NCBI RefSeq assembly: GCF_009696045.1
Contig: NZ_VUMT01000001.1
Span: 305,933-369,932 of the forward strand
Direction of reading: 5' to 3'
DNA length: 64,000 bases
Source of the DNA: Velocimicrobium porci
Lineage (GTDB): Bacteria > Bacillota > Clostridia > Lachnospirales > Lachnospiraceae
Shown: positions 47,429 through 56,981 of the stretch, one piece after another
How positions within the stretch are numbered: the first letter of the stretch is position 1
Layout of the letters: each line of letters starts with the position of its first letter
Program-made: the position numbers and the translations under genes
Notes under the pieces: model-generated
What the model saw: only the letters and a program-made list of their open reading frames with translations
Database searches by the model: none
What the model was told of the DNA's origin: nothing

Positions 47429-47474
47429 TAAAAAAAAGACTAGCAAGTCCTACATCCCGGACTATACTAGTCTT
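47429..47474 (-). terminator. Terminator after the first chemoreceptor gene
   Basis: Arms AAGACTAG (47436-47443) and CTAGTCTT (47467-47474) enclose a second stem, AGTCC/GGACT. The minus strand continues TTTTTTTAC. Confidence 0.85.
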
Positions 47475-47483
47475 CTTTCACCA

Positions 47484-49196
47484 CTATTCTAATCTAAAAA
47501 TTTCAACATTCTCCTTCAGGCTTTCAGATATTTTATCTAAATCCCTTGCGGATTGTGCTAACTCATTAATTGTAGCATCCAGTTCTTGTACAGAAGCTGT
47601 TGTTTCCTCTGTAGATGCTGCATTTTCTTCGGATATTGCTGACAAATTTTCTACTAAAGAAACAACTCTTTCTCTTGAAGATGCAATTTCTCCTGTATGC
47701 TCTTCAATTTCTGTGATTCCTTTTAGCGAAGTCTTAATTCCTTCCGATACTTCTGTAAACTTATCTTTTGTTTCTCCTAATTTCTGTTCCTGCTCTGCAA
47801 CAATCTCTTTTACATCCTGCATGATTTCAACTGTCTTATCAGATTCTAAAAGTAATCGATCAATAATAGAACCAATTACCTTTGCTGACTGGCTTGACTG
47901 CTCGGCTAACTGTTGTATCTCTCCTGCAACAACAGCAAATCCTCTTCCTGCTTCACCTGCTCTTGCCGCTTCAATACTTGCATTTAAAGAAAGTAAATTG
48001 GTTTTTCCTGCAATTGCAGTTATCATATCAACTGCTTTTCGAATCTCCTGTGCCGACTGATTCGTAACATCTGTCTGTTCTGCAATCCGTTCAATCGCAT
48101 GAATTGTTCTGTTATTCGTTTCTCCAAGCTCTTCAATGATAACATTTGCCTCATTTTCAGCCTTTCCCATAACAGAGGCCTGACTATTCAGATCATTAAT
48201 CGACTGAATAATTGTTTCAATTAATTCACCCATATAAGCAATCTGACTTGATGTATCCTGTGTATCCTCTGCCTGCGACATTGCTCCTGCTGCAATGTCT
48301 TCAACTGCATGACTGACTTCATCCGTATTGCGACTTGTATTACCTGCCATTTTATCCAGCTGTTTGGAAGCCTCAGAAAGTTTTTCAACATGTCTTAGCA
48401 TATCGCCAATAATATACTGCAAGGAATCCCTTAACTCAACCGTACATTCCGCAATCTCTCCTATTTCGTCACGTCTTTTACATAACTTCTGATTAATTTC
48501 AACTGTCAGATTACCTTTCGCCAATTCTTCTACCGAATCACATACCGAATGAATTGCACGAACTACTAAATAGGCTAAAATTGAACCTGCCACAGCAACA
48601 ATTAATATTATTACAATTGCAAATGCAACGATTTCACCAACTGCACATTTAATTGAACGGACTGCCTCATTTCTTAATTTTCCTGTAAATGCAGCTCCGG
48701 CTACACTCCCATCGCTATTTACAATTGGTATGAAGTAGCCATAATATTCCGTTCCATTTAACACTATTTTTTTGTCAAAATAGTTTTTTCCTTTGTTAAT
48801 AACCTGATCCACAACTTTACGATCCAGAGTAGAGCCTATCAGTCTTTTATCATCTTTATCTTTGATTGATGTTACAATACAGCTATCACCAAAGTAAATT
48901 GCTGCATCATTTCCAGTGCTTTCTTTTACATAATCCACCAAATCATATCGATCGGAAATAATGCTTCCACCTTTCAAAATAAAGCCATCTGCATTTTTTT
49001 CCATGTCGCCTTTATACATCTGCTCATAGGTTCCTTTTAAAGTACTGGCTGTCCCTCTAAGACCATCCTCAATACCTACAATCATGTTATTCTCTAATGT
49101 TGACACAGAAACAAAAATTACTCCTACCGTTAGCAAAACCAATGGCAGTAAAATGATAAATAGCATTTCATGAATTAACCCACGTTTTTTTTTCAT
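47484..49196 (-). CDS. Methyl-accepting chemotaxis protein
   Basis: Membrane chemoreceptor of about 570 residues. TM1 about 12-33, single-Cache-type sensor about 35-185 ([20 protein letters not shown]), TM2 about 190-215, HAMP about 215-270, then the cytosolic signalling hairpin. Its tip reads [20 protein letters not shown], followed by [18 protein letters not shown], the CheA/CheW contact region. The ATG at 49196 has GAGGAG seven bases upstream. It is transcribed alone from a sigma-28-like promoter and closed by a strong terminator. The ligand is unknown. No C-terminal CheR-binding pentapeptide is present. Confidence 0.95.
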   Translation of the reverse strand: MKKKRGLIHEMLFIILLPLVLLTVGVIFVSVSTLENNMIVGIEDGLRGTASTLKGTYEQMYKGDMEKNADGFILKGGSIISDRYDLVDYVKESTGNDAAIYFGDSCIVTSIKDKDDKRLIGSTLDRKVVDQVINKGKNYFDKKIVLNGTEYYGYFIPIVNSDGSVAGAAFTGKLRNEAVRSIKCAVGEIVAFAIVIILIVAVAGSILAYLVVRAIHSVCDSVEELAKGNLTVEINQKLCKRRDEIGEIAECTVELRDSLQYIIGDMLRHVEKLSEASKQLDKMAGNTSRNTDEVSHAVEDIAAGAMSQAEDTQDTSSQIAYMGELIETIIQSINDLNSQASVMGKAENEANVIIEELGETNNRTIHAIERIAEQTDVTNQSAQEIRKAVDMITAIAGKTNLLSLNASIEAARAGEAGRGFAVVAGEIQQLAEQSSQSAKVIGSIIDRLLLESDKTVEIMQDVKEIVAEQEQKLGETKDKFTEVSEGIKTSLKGITEIEEHTGEIASSRERVVSLVENLSAISEENAASTEETTASVQELDATINELAQSARDLDKISESLKENVEIFRLE

Positions 49197-49234
49197 TTGT
49201 GTTCTCCTCACTTATTCCCAAACTCATTTTATAA

Positions 49235-49260
49235 TTTATGCTCTATTTTAGCACATTTTA
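49235..49260 (-). promoter_or_regulatory. Sigma-28-like promoter of the first chemoreceptor gene
   Basis: Minus-strand TAAA (49257-49260), 14 bases ending AAAATAG, then AGCATAAA (49235-49242). It aligns base for base in layout with the sites before the EAL gene and the second chemoreceptor gene. Confidence 0.5.
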
Positions 49261-49317
49261 CCAAACTTATTCAACGGACACATGTCCTTTTTTTTAAATT
49301 CTTCACAAATTCTGAAA

Positions 49318-52300
49318 TTATTGCAGAATAATTTCCTGTTCCAGATAAAAAGAATAGATAATCTTTTCCTTTACTTTTTTTCCCGTAATTTGCTCTAATG
49401 CCCTTTGGTAATAATCTAATTGCACCTGATATTTTTCTATCAGCTCTTCTTTTGTTTTCACTCTGTCGGTTTTATAATCCATTAATATGAGAAAACCGTC
49501 TTCCTCAAAATAACTGTCAACCATTCCCTGTACTAAAACAATTTCATCACTGTCGATGTTCTTATCAATCTCACATGCCGGAACCCCAAACACAAAAGGC
49601 TGTTCATTAAAAACCCTGTTCTCTTTTTTCGCCTGTGCCATCCTCTTTCCAAGTGGGGAACAAATAAAATGATATATTTTTTTTCTGCTTATCCATTTTA
49701 TATCCTCAAAAGAAAGAATCTCGTTCTCGCAAAGTTTTTCCAGCTCCTGCTCTACATTTTCGTAAGATGTAATTTGTTCAAACGGCAGTTTTTCCATAAC
49801 TTTATGATAAAGTGTTCCTTTTCTTGTAGATGTTACTTCCTCCTCTTCTTTCGCAAATGCCGGGACATACGCCTCCCTCTCAGCCGGAATAATGTTCTTT
49901 GCCTCTCCATTCAAATCTTCTTTTAATTCAGATACTGTCACCTTAGAATGAATCTTCTTTTCGTTCTGATATGGATATTCAAAATAAATCTGCCGATTAA
50001 ATTCCTTTCTAATACTCTCATCAATTACTTCATCCGAATCCCAATGAAAAAGTTCTTCTTTTCTTTCCGATTCTTCCACTTCTTTCCATACTTCTTTTTG
50101 CACCAACTCCTGCAACGAAATAATTTTCAAAGAAAAACAACTTTCTTTTTCCTTGCTGTTACTATAAATTCTTGGACCAATCCAGTCCATATAACAACGG
50201 GCTAACGCCAACTGCTGATATAAAAGCTTTTCATTATTCTGCCATTGGATATATTCTTTTTGTGCATCCTTTACGGTTGCTGTTAAAATCAATTTTTCCT
50301 TTGCACGAGTGAGTGCAACATATAAAACCCTTAATTCTTCCCCCAGATTTTCCAGTTCTAGTTGACGTTTCATTACTTTTTTTATAAGAGTTGGTGATTT
50401 CGTCCGGTTTTCATAATCAATATAGTCAGGACCGATTCCTAAATCGGGATGTAAGACAAGACGGCTTCTTGCATCCTGCTGATTAAATAATTTTGCCATT
50501 CCTGCTACAAATACAACAGGAAACTCCAATCCTTTACTTTTGTGAATACTCATAATTCTTACGACATCATCTTCTCCCCCCTGCCCGGCTGCTTCTCCAA
50601 AATCAATATCGTATTCATGAAGCCGTTCTATATAACGGTTAAAATGAAATAATCCTCCATAACTGGTTGATTCATAATCGACCGCTTTCCACAACAGCAT
50701 ATCCAAATTGCCTTTTCTGATATTTCCCCCCGGTAATACCGATACATAATGATAAAAACCTGTTTTATCATAAATGTCTTCTAGCAAATGATATACCGTT
50801 GTATAGGCAACTTTATCTCTAAAATAAGAAAGCATCCCTAAAAATTGATTGATTTTTTCACAAAGTTCTTTTTCCTGCGCCTGTTCCTGATTTGCCTGAA
50901 TATATAAATTTAAACTTTCATACATCGTCTGACTCGTATTATTAATTCTGATTTTTCCTAATTCTTCCTCTGTAAAATGACCAAGAAAAGAAGTTAATAC
51001 GGCAGTAAATGGAATATCCTGTCTTGGGTTATCAATAATCAGCAGATAATTTAATATTGTTTTTACTTCCATAGAAGAAAAATAACCGGTCTGAATCTCC
51101 GCTACAACAGGAATTCCTTCCTCTTTAAAAGCTTCAATCATTCCATCTGTCCACGATTTCGGCGAGCGAAGTAGAATCACAATGTCTTTATACCGCAAAG
51201 GACGAAGTGTATCTTTTTCCTTTACCAAAAATTTCTCTTTTCCCATAAACTCTCTAATTCTTTTTGCAATTGCCCTTGCTTCCAGCTCCTTTGCCGTAAC
51301 CATTTTAACTTCTTCATCTTGCTCAATTAAAAGACATTCTGTCTGATAAGTATTCTTATCCTGCTCCTCTGCATTTGGATAATCCGCTCCGGGATACAGT
51401 CTGGCAGCGTCATCATATTCTACATTTCCAAGGCTTCTGTGCATAATTCCCTGAAAAATATAATTAATTCCCTCTAATACTTCTGCCCTGCTTCGAAAAT
51501 TCTTATGAAGGTCTATTTTCTGATACAGACTGTCCTCTTTTGTATAAGTATCGTATTTCTGGATAAATAACTCCGGTCTTGCAAGCCTGAATTTATAAAT
51601 ACTTTGTTTTACATCCCCAACCATAAAAATATTCGGTTCGCCTTTATCGACTTTAGAAATACTTGTCAATATTGCTTCTTGAACATAATTACTATCTTGA
51701 TATTCGTCAATTAAAATTTCCTTAAAATATTCCTTATATTCTTCCGCAACCGGAGTTGGTACTACTTCTTTTTCCTCCCTGTTTACAAGAATTTGTAATG
51801 CAAAATGCTCTAAATCGCTAAAATCAAGTAAATTTTTTTCTTCTTTTTTCTCCTGGTATGCTCTCGTAAAATCAACCGTAAGCTCAATTAAGCCTTCCAT
51901 TGCAGGACGTACATTTATAATATCCTCAAGCATTTCGTCTGCTGTCTGAAAAAAATAAAGCTCCTTTAACTTTTCAACCTCTTTTTTTATCCGGTCACGT
52001 CTTACTTTCACAGCTTCCCTTTTTTCCGGATGAATTGTTTCATCCTTTTTCGATGATAAACGATTCCACGACAGTATCTGAAATTGCTGGTATAACTCTT
52101 CATAAGTTTCACTGGAATAAATGCGTTTCAAGGCTGCACGATCCGACTCCAGTGTTTCTGCATATAGATAAGGTCCATCCGGCTCTTCTGTAATCAAAAG
52201 CAGAGCTTCATTTTCCGCCAAAAACCCTTCCAATTGCTTTTTGACATCGAACCGAAGTAATCCCATCCAAACCGTCTGGTTCATCTCTTCTAAGCTTTCT

Positions 52301-52905
52301 ATAAAAAACCCTTTTTCACATTCCCTCATCCAATCTAATGGCCATGGATAACTCATCGCAAAACTATGGAGCTTTAAAACCATATCTTCAATTCCTGAAT
52401 CTGATTTCCCAGTCGCATAACTTTCAATAAAGGCAAAGAAATTCTCATTTTCACCTTGATAGCGTTCCTCTAGTAATTCACTTAAAACATCTGATTTTAA
52501 AAGCATAAGCTCCGTTTCATCTCCGATTCGAAACGCCGGATCTAAATCAATTGTATTGAAATGGTTTCTTATCACATTTAAACAAAAACTATGAATTGTT
52601 GTTATTTGTGCATTATGAAGCAATGTATTCTGTTTTTGCAAATAAATATTTTCTGGCTGTTCTTTTAACTTTTCCTCAATTGCATTTCCGATACGCTCTC
52701 TCATTTCTCCTGCAGCAGCTTCCGTAAATGTAACAATCAAAAGCCGGTCAATATCAATTTTATTCGTTTCGTCCAAAATCATAGAAATAATTCGTTCTAC
52801 TAAAACAGCTGTTTTCCCGGAACCCGCCGCTGCTGAAACTAAAACATTCCGGTTTCTAGTATCAATTACCTTTTTTTGTTCCTTCGTCCATTCCATCTTC
52901 GCCAT
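49318..52905 (-). CDS. addA: ATP-dependent helicase/nuclease subunit A
   Basis: 3'-5' helicase and nuclease subunit of AddAB, which resects double-strand breaks for RecA loading. 1195 residues: UvrD-type Walker A VSAAAGSGKTAVLVERI near 24-40, Walker B region LIDEYQDSNYVQEAIL near 395, motifs III-VI through RIMSIHKSKGLEFPVVFVAG and LRVLYVALTRAKEKL. The C-terminal PD-(D/E)XK nuclease has GTLYHKVME and ILMDYKTDRV. GGAGG lies seven bases before the ATG. The gene start overlaps the end of addB by 44 bases, so translation is coupled. Confidence 0.97.
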   Translation of the reverse strand: MAKMEWTKEQKKVIDTRNRNVLVSAAAGSGKTAVLVERIISMILDETNKIDIDRLLIVTFTEAAAGEMRERIGNAIEEKLKEQPENIYLQKQNTLLHNAQITTIHSFCLNVIRNHFNTIDLDPAFRIGDETELMLLKSDVLSELLEERYQGENENFFAFIESYATGKSDSGIEDMVLKLHSFAMSYPWPLDWMRECEKGFFIESLEEMNQTVWMGLLRFDVKKQLEGFLAENEALLLITEEPDGPYLYAETLESDRAALKRIYSSETYEELYQQFQILSWNRLSSKKDETIHPEKREAVKVRRDRIKKEVEKLKELYFFQTADEMLEDIINVRPAMEGLIELTVDFTRAYQEKKEEKNLLDFSDLEHFALQILVNREEKEVVPTPVAEEYKEYFKEILIDEYQDSNYVQEAILTSISKVDKGEPNIFMVGDVKQSIYKFRLARPELFIQKYDTYTKEDSLYQKIDLHKNFRSRAEVLEGINYIFQGIMHRSLGNVEYDDAARLYPGADYPNAEEQDKNTYQTECLLIEQDEEVKMVTAKELEARAIAKRIREFMGKEKFLVKEKDTLRPLRYKDIVILLRSPKSWTDGMIEAFKEEGIPVVAEIQTGYFSSMEVKTILNYLLIIDNPRQDIPFTAVLTSFLGHFTEEELGKIRINNTSQTMYESLNLYIQANQEQAQEKELCEKINQFLGMLSYFRDKVAYTTVYHLLEDIYDKTGFYHYVSVLPGGNIRKGNLDMLLWKAVDYESTSYGGLFHFNRYIERLHEYDIDFGEAAGQGGEDDVVRIMSIHKSKGLEFPVVFVAGMAKLFNQQDARSRLVLHPDLGIGPDYIDYENRTKSPTLIKKVMKRQLELENLGEELRVLYVALTRAKEKLILTATVKDAQKEYIQWQNNEKLLYQQLALARCYMDWIGPRIYSNSKEKESCFSLKIISLQELVQKEVWKEVEESERKEELFHWDSDEVIDESIRKEFNRQIYFEYPYQNEKKIHSKVTVSELKEDLNGEAKNIIPAEREAYVPAFAKEEEEVTSTRKGTLYHKVMEKLPFEQITSYENVEQELEKLCENEILSFEDIKWISRKKIYHFICSPLGKRMAQAKKENRVFNEQPFVFGVPACEIDKNIDSDEIVLVQGMVDSYFEEDGFLILMDYKTDRVKTKEELIEKYQVQLDYYQRALEQITGKKVKEKIIYSFYLEQEIILQ

Positions 52906-55900
52906 TTAACTGCCTCCAGATTTCTTCCTTTTCTTTTTCTTCTAATTCTCTATATTGAAATCCCTGACTTCTTGCATCAAATCCACAGATTCCCTGATAA
53001 TTGCAATAATCACATGCAGTTTTATCACCAAGTTTATATGGATTAATCTCTGTCTTTCCCGCAATAATCTCATCACCGAACTGCTTCATCAGTTGTTTTG
53101 TGTATGCCACCAATTGATGAAAATCTTTTCTTGATGCAACACTGGAATTCTTGGAAAACAAACCACTTTTTAACGTTTCCACCGGAATAACATCGGACTT
53201 AACCGATGGTGCAAGCTTCCCATCTACATTAAAATCAGAATCCATATGGCATACTACTTCTTCCTCTTCATTGACAAGACCATTCACCCGAAGCTCTTTT
53301 AATAAAGAAGAACTTATCTGCTGACTTGTACCTTTCCCGACAATTGGGTCATCAATCCCATAATAAAAAATTCCTGCCGGTATCACTTCTTTTTCCGGGT
53401 CATTTTTTTGAACCTGCTCCATCGCAGCATCTAAATAAACAACTAGCTGCATTTCCAAACCATAATACAAATCAACAATATTAAATACTTTTTTCCCCGA
53501 TTTGTAATCGATTACTTTTACATAAACCGAATTTCCATCTTCATATGTGTCAAGCCGGTCAATTCTTCCAATCAACCCCATTGTTTCACCATTACTTAAA
53601 GGAACATGAGTTGCCTCAATATCTTCCATGTAAGAAAACTTCATCTCATAACCAAGTGGTACAAAATCGCCCTTTGATACCTGCTCTGTCAAAGCCCACA
53701 AGGTTCTTTTTGCAATTCGTTCAATCCGCCGGATTACATACTCATTTCTTCCACTGCTTTTCAAAATTGTATTTCCATATTCTTCTGTCACTTCCGTCAC
53801 ACATTTTTCTACCAACTGTTCCCGCTCTTCCTTGGAAACATCATTCCAATTTTTATTTTGCTTCTTTAGTTCTTTTGCATATAACTCTAATACTGCATGG
53901 AAAATTGTACCTAAGTCAGGAAGTGTAAGCTTAAATTCTTCCCGTTCCTTTAGTCGCAGCCCATAAGATAAAAAGTGAGCATATGCACAGGCAGCATATT
54001 GTTCCAGCCTTGTTACGCTTCCAACCATCGGACTCCCATACAAAGCCTTTGCAACTGCCCTGCTAATTTCACTCTTTCTTGGTTTATAATAGGAGGCTTC
54101 AACGTAGGAGACTAATTCCTGATTTAATTCTTTCTTTTCCCAATACCAGGAATAAAGCTGTTTCCAGATTTCCTTTTCCCCTGTTAAAAACTCATCCTTT
54201 CCATACTTCCGGATTCCGTCTAATAAAAAAGTTTGACCTTTATCTGTTCCAAGCACCGCCTCAATTGTTACCTCCGGCTCCCTTTCATCTATCACTTCCA
54301 GGTTAGGGAATAAATTCAATATTCTTCCAATCAAATAAGACTGTTTTTTCTTTTTTCCATCATTTCCAATACTGGAAAATGTTAAATACAGCCGTTTTTG
54401 TGGTTTTGTAAGATTCAAATACAAATAAAATTGTTCCGTATATATATTTTCTCTCTTAGTCGGAGCAATTTCTACTTTTGTTTCTTTTAACAAATCACGT
54501 TCTACATCCGAAAGAATACCACCCGAATCTCCGCTTTTTGGTATAATACCATCATTTACTCCAAGTAAAAACAGCACTTTGATATCTTTCAAACGTGTTC
54601 TTTCAATATCACCGACTACAATTTGGTCGACTCCTGCCGGAATCAGTCCCACCTCTACTTCACGAAAACCAGTTAATAGAAGCTCTCTATATTCTTTTAA
54701 TGAAACAATTTCTTCTCCCATCAAACTAGTCAAACGCTCAAACAATTCCATTACCGAAGTATAAATCTGTCCATATTCCTTTGCAGACAGCAAATCACCA
54801 GCTGTTTCAAACTGTTGCTCGAATTGTTCTAATTTTTCAAATACTTTTAAATCTATTGAAAATTCATACAACGCCTTTGAATATGCTAAGATTGTCTTTT
54901 TTTCTCCTTTTAAAACAGAAACTGCTGTCTTAATAGTGGAAAAAAACTGTTCTCTTATCCGGTTTATTTCTTCTAATTCCTCTTGCTCCATATCTCTTAA
55001 ACATTTTTCAAACGGATTAGAATACTTACGATATCCTCTGATACCCGCTGCAAGAACATAATTCTCCAATTGGTCAATTTTTTCCCGATTAATATCAAGC
55101 ATACCACTTCTCATATAATGAAATACACTCTCATAATCAAAATTGCGGATAACCATCTCAAGAAGACTGTCCAGGCATTTGATATAAGGATTTCCCATAA
55201 TTGCACGTTTACTGTCAATAAAGCATGGTATTCCGACCTTCTTGAACTCACCATCAATCAGTCTTCCATATCCTTCCACATCACCAGATACAGCTGCAAT
55301 ATCTCGATATCGATATCCATCTTCACGAACCAAATGAAGAATTTTCCTTACAAGAAATTCCACTTCACTTTTCTGATCTCTCAACGCATGAATCGTGATA
55401 TCTTTTTGTTCTTTTTTGTAACTGTAAAACGGATACCGAAACAAATTTTGCTCCAATGCTCCAAGTGCAGGGCTTTTTACAAAACGATACAAAGTACCAT
55501 TCACTTTTTCTGGATAAATCGGTTCTTTTATCCAAACATTCTTTTTATCCGCCAGCTCATACAATTTGTGAATTGTTTTCTTGCTAAGATGAAACAATTT
55601 AAAAGGTTCTCCAACACGGCTGATATCCTCTCTCTCATCAATCGTTACCGTAATATAAACATCCCGTGCATACTCCATTAACCGCTCTAATACCTGATAT
55701 TGAGAAGGCGTAAAACCAGTGAACCCGTCAAAACAAATCACGCTATTCCGAATCTTTTCGGACTGCTCTAGTGCCTCATACAACACATCCATAAGTTCTT
55801 CTGTCGTTATATACTTTTCCTTCAGGTAAGATTGGAATCCATCATAAATTGTCTGTATATCTTTTAATTTTTTATAAAGCATAGAGCCAGGGTTTACCTG

Positions 55901-56332
55901 TTCTATCATTTGCTCCAAATCTTCTTCCTTTACACTATACTGATAAAGCTCCGACAAAAAAGACTTAACTTCATCAACAAAGCCAGGTCTTTTAATATTT
56001 CCTTTAAAATAAATCAGTTCCTCTTTTTTCTGTTCTAATATATTCCGAAGTATTAACGTCTTTCCGGTATCCTCAAGAACCGGTCTTTCTTCTCCTCCAA
56101 CCTCTTCCAAAATTCGATAAGAAAGACGCATGAAACTTAAAATATCTATATTCATAATTCCATGGTTTGGATGCATCATAACAAAATCTTTTTGTGTTGA
56201 CATCGTAAACTGTTCCGGCACAATGACATAATGAATACAGTCTTTTTGTTCCATGGAAGAGCGAATCATCGTTTCATATAAATAATGCGACTTGCCGGCT
56301 CCGGAACCACCTAAAATTAATTGTAATGCCAT
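52862..56332 (-). CDS. addB: ATP-dependent helicase/nuclease subunit B
   Basis: Partner of AddA, with an N-terminal helicase-like part that recognises Chi and a C-terminal nuclease. 1156 residues. Walker A-like GGSGAGKSHYLYETM is at about 8-22. The nuclease domain has GTIFHAVLELY near 815 and KVIDYKSGKKVFN near 945. The [4Fe-4S] staple is visible as an early cysteine in QYAACAYAHFLSY and the closing CDYCNYQGIC near 1115-1124. The ATG has AAGAAGG about 12 bases upstream. First gene of addBA. Confidence 0.96.
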   Translation of the reverse strand: MALQLILGGSGAGKSHYLYETMIRSSMEQKDCIHYVIVPEQFTMSTQKDFVMMHPNHGIMNIDILSFMRLSYRILEEVGGEERPVLEDTGKTLILRNILEQKKEELIYFKGNIKRPGFVDEVKSFLSELYQYSVKEEDLEQMIEQVNPGSMLYKKLKDIQTIYDGFQSYLKEKYITTEELMDVLYEALEQSEKIRNSVICFDGFTGFTPSQYQVLERLMEYARDVYITVTIDEREDISRVGEPFKLFHLSKKTIHKLYELADKKNVWIKEPIYPEKVNGTLYRFVKSPALGALEQNLFRYPFYSYKKEQKDITIHALRDQKSEVEFLVRKILHLVREDGYRYRDIAAVSGDVEGYGRLIDGEFKKVGIPCFIDSKRAIMGNPYIKCLDSLLEMVIRNFDYESVFHYMRSGMLDINREKIDQLENYVLAAGIRGYRKYSNPFEKCLRDMEQEELEEINRIREQFFSTIKTAVSVLKGEKKTILAYSKALYEFSIDLKVFEKLEQFEQQFETAGDLLSAKEYGQIYTSVMELFERLTSLMGEEIVSLKEYRELLLTGFREVEVGLIPAGVDQIVVGDIERTRLKDIKVLFLLGVNDGIIPKSGDSGGILSDVERDLLKETKVEIAPTKRENIYTEQFYLYLNLTKPQKRLYLTFSSIGNDGKKKKQSYLIGRILNLFPNLEVIDEREPEVTIEAVLGTDKGQTFLLDGIRKYGKDEFLTGEKEIWKQLYSWYWEKKELNQELVSYVEASYYKPRKSEISRAVAKALYGSPMVGSVTRLEQYAACAYAHFLSYGLRLKEREEFKLTLPDLGTIFHAVLELYAKELKKQNKNWNDVSKEEREQLVEKCVTEVTEEYGNTILKSSGRNEYVIRRIERIAKRTLWALTEQVSKGDFVPLGYEMKFSYMEDIEATHVPLSNGETMGLIGRIDRLDTYEDGNSVYVKVIDYKSGKKVFNIVDLYYGLEMQLVVYLDAAMEQVQKNDPEKEVIPAGIFYYGIDDPIVGKGTSQQISSSLLKELRVNGLVNEEEEVVCHMDSDFNVDGKLAPSVKSDVIPVETLKSGLFSKNSSVASRKDFHQLVAYTKQLMKQFGDEIIAGKTEINPYKLGDKTACDYCNYQGICGFDARSQGFQYRELEEKEKEEIWRQLNGEDGMDEGTKKGN

Positions 56333-56430
56333 ATAAAATTCACACCTTCTTTGCTCAGTTTTTACAGCGACAGCCTAAAATAATCTGTTTTTAATTGTAA
56401 CACATGTAAAAGAAAATAGGGAATGTTTTA

Positions 56431-56465
56431 TAGAAAATATATTAGAAAATATATTAGAAAATATT
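56431..56465. repeat. Three tandem 12-bp units in the addB/FMN-like gene spacer
   Basis: TAGAAAATATAT is repeated from 56431, 56443 and 56455 (last copy two to three bases short). The array lies in the 193-base divergent spacer between addB and the next plus-strand gene. The remainder is A+T-rich without a clear consensus promoter. Confidence 0.7.
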
Positions 56466-56525
56466 TCATATTTTTTTTTGAAATGAATAGAATGTAATAT
56501 CTACATAGATTTGGGAGGTTCCAAC

Positions 56526-56969
56526 ATGTCAAATACCAAAATTGTCATCCTTCGGATGAAAGAGATTATATATACTGCCATTTTTGTAGGACTTGGTATT
56601 TTATTAATACTACTTCTGCTTATTATGTTTCATCCCGGAAAATCTGACACTACAAAAGAAACTCCTGAAGAGGCAAATAAATATACCCCGGGAGTCTATA
56701 CAACTGAAGTCGCTTTGGGAAACACAACTGCCAATCTGGAAATTGTTTTGGATTCCGATCATGTAAATCATATCAAATTGGTGTCATTAGATGATACAGT
56801 AGAAACTATGTATCCTCTCCTTTCCCCAACCGTTGAAGACATTTCAAAACAATTAAGCAATGGCGTTGACGTTGAACATGTCGTACTTTCCCAAGAAAGC
56901 CAATATACACAAACTCTGCTCCTTGAAGCAATTAACCAAACACTTCAAAAAGCAGAGCTTCCTAACTAG
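56526..56969 (+). CDS. Membrane-anchored FMN-binding-like protein
   Basis: About 147 residues. One N-terminal membrane helix (IYTAIFVGLGILLILLLLIM, about 13-32) is followed by a short linker and a domain resembling FMN_bind: YTPGVYTTEVALGNTTANLE, then VNHIKLVSLDD and LLLEAINQTLQKA. In canonical proteins an SGAT(S/T) motif before the last helix is flavinylated on threonine; here the region reads LSQESQYTQTLLLE, so the motif is missing and covalent FMN is unlikely. GGGAGG sits well before the ATG at 56526. It is a single gene between divergent addB and convergent nadE, with no Rnf or ApbE neighbour. Confidence 0.6.
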   Translation: MSNTKIVILRMKEIIYTAIFVGLGILLILLLLIMFHPGKSDTTKETPEEANKYTPGVYTTEVALGNTTANLEIVLDSDHVNHIKLVSLDDTVETMYPLLSPTVEDISKQLSNGVDVEHVVLSQESQYTQTLLLEAINQTLQKAELPN

Positions 56970-56981
56970 TCTATTACATAT

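Noticed and set aside
49276..49295. GGACA-CA-TGTCC followed by a T-run, considered as an addA terminator
   Set aside because: The T-run is on the plus strand while addA is on the minus strand, and a 5-bp stem with a 2-base loop is too tight to form well.
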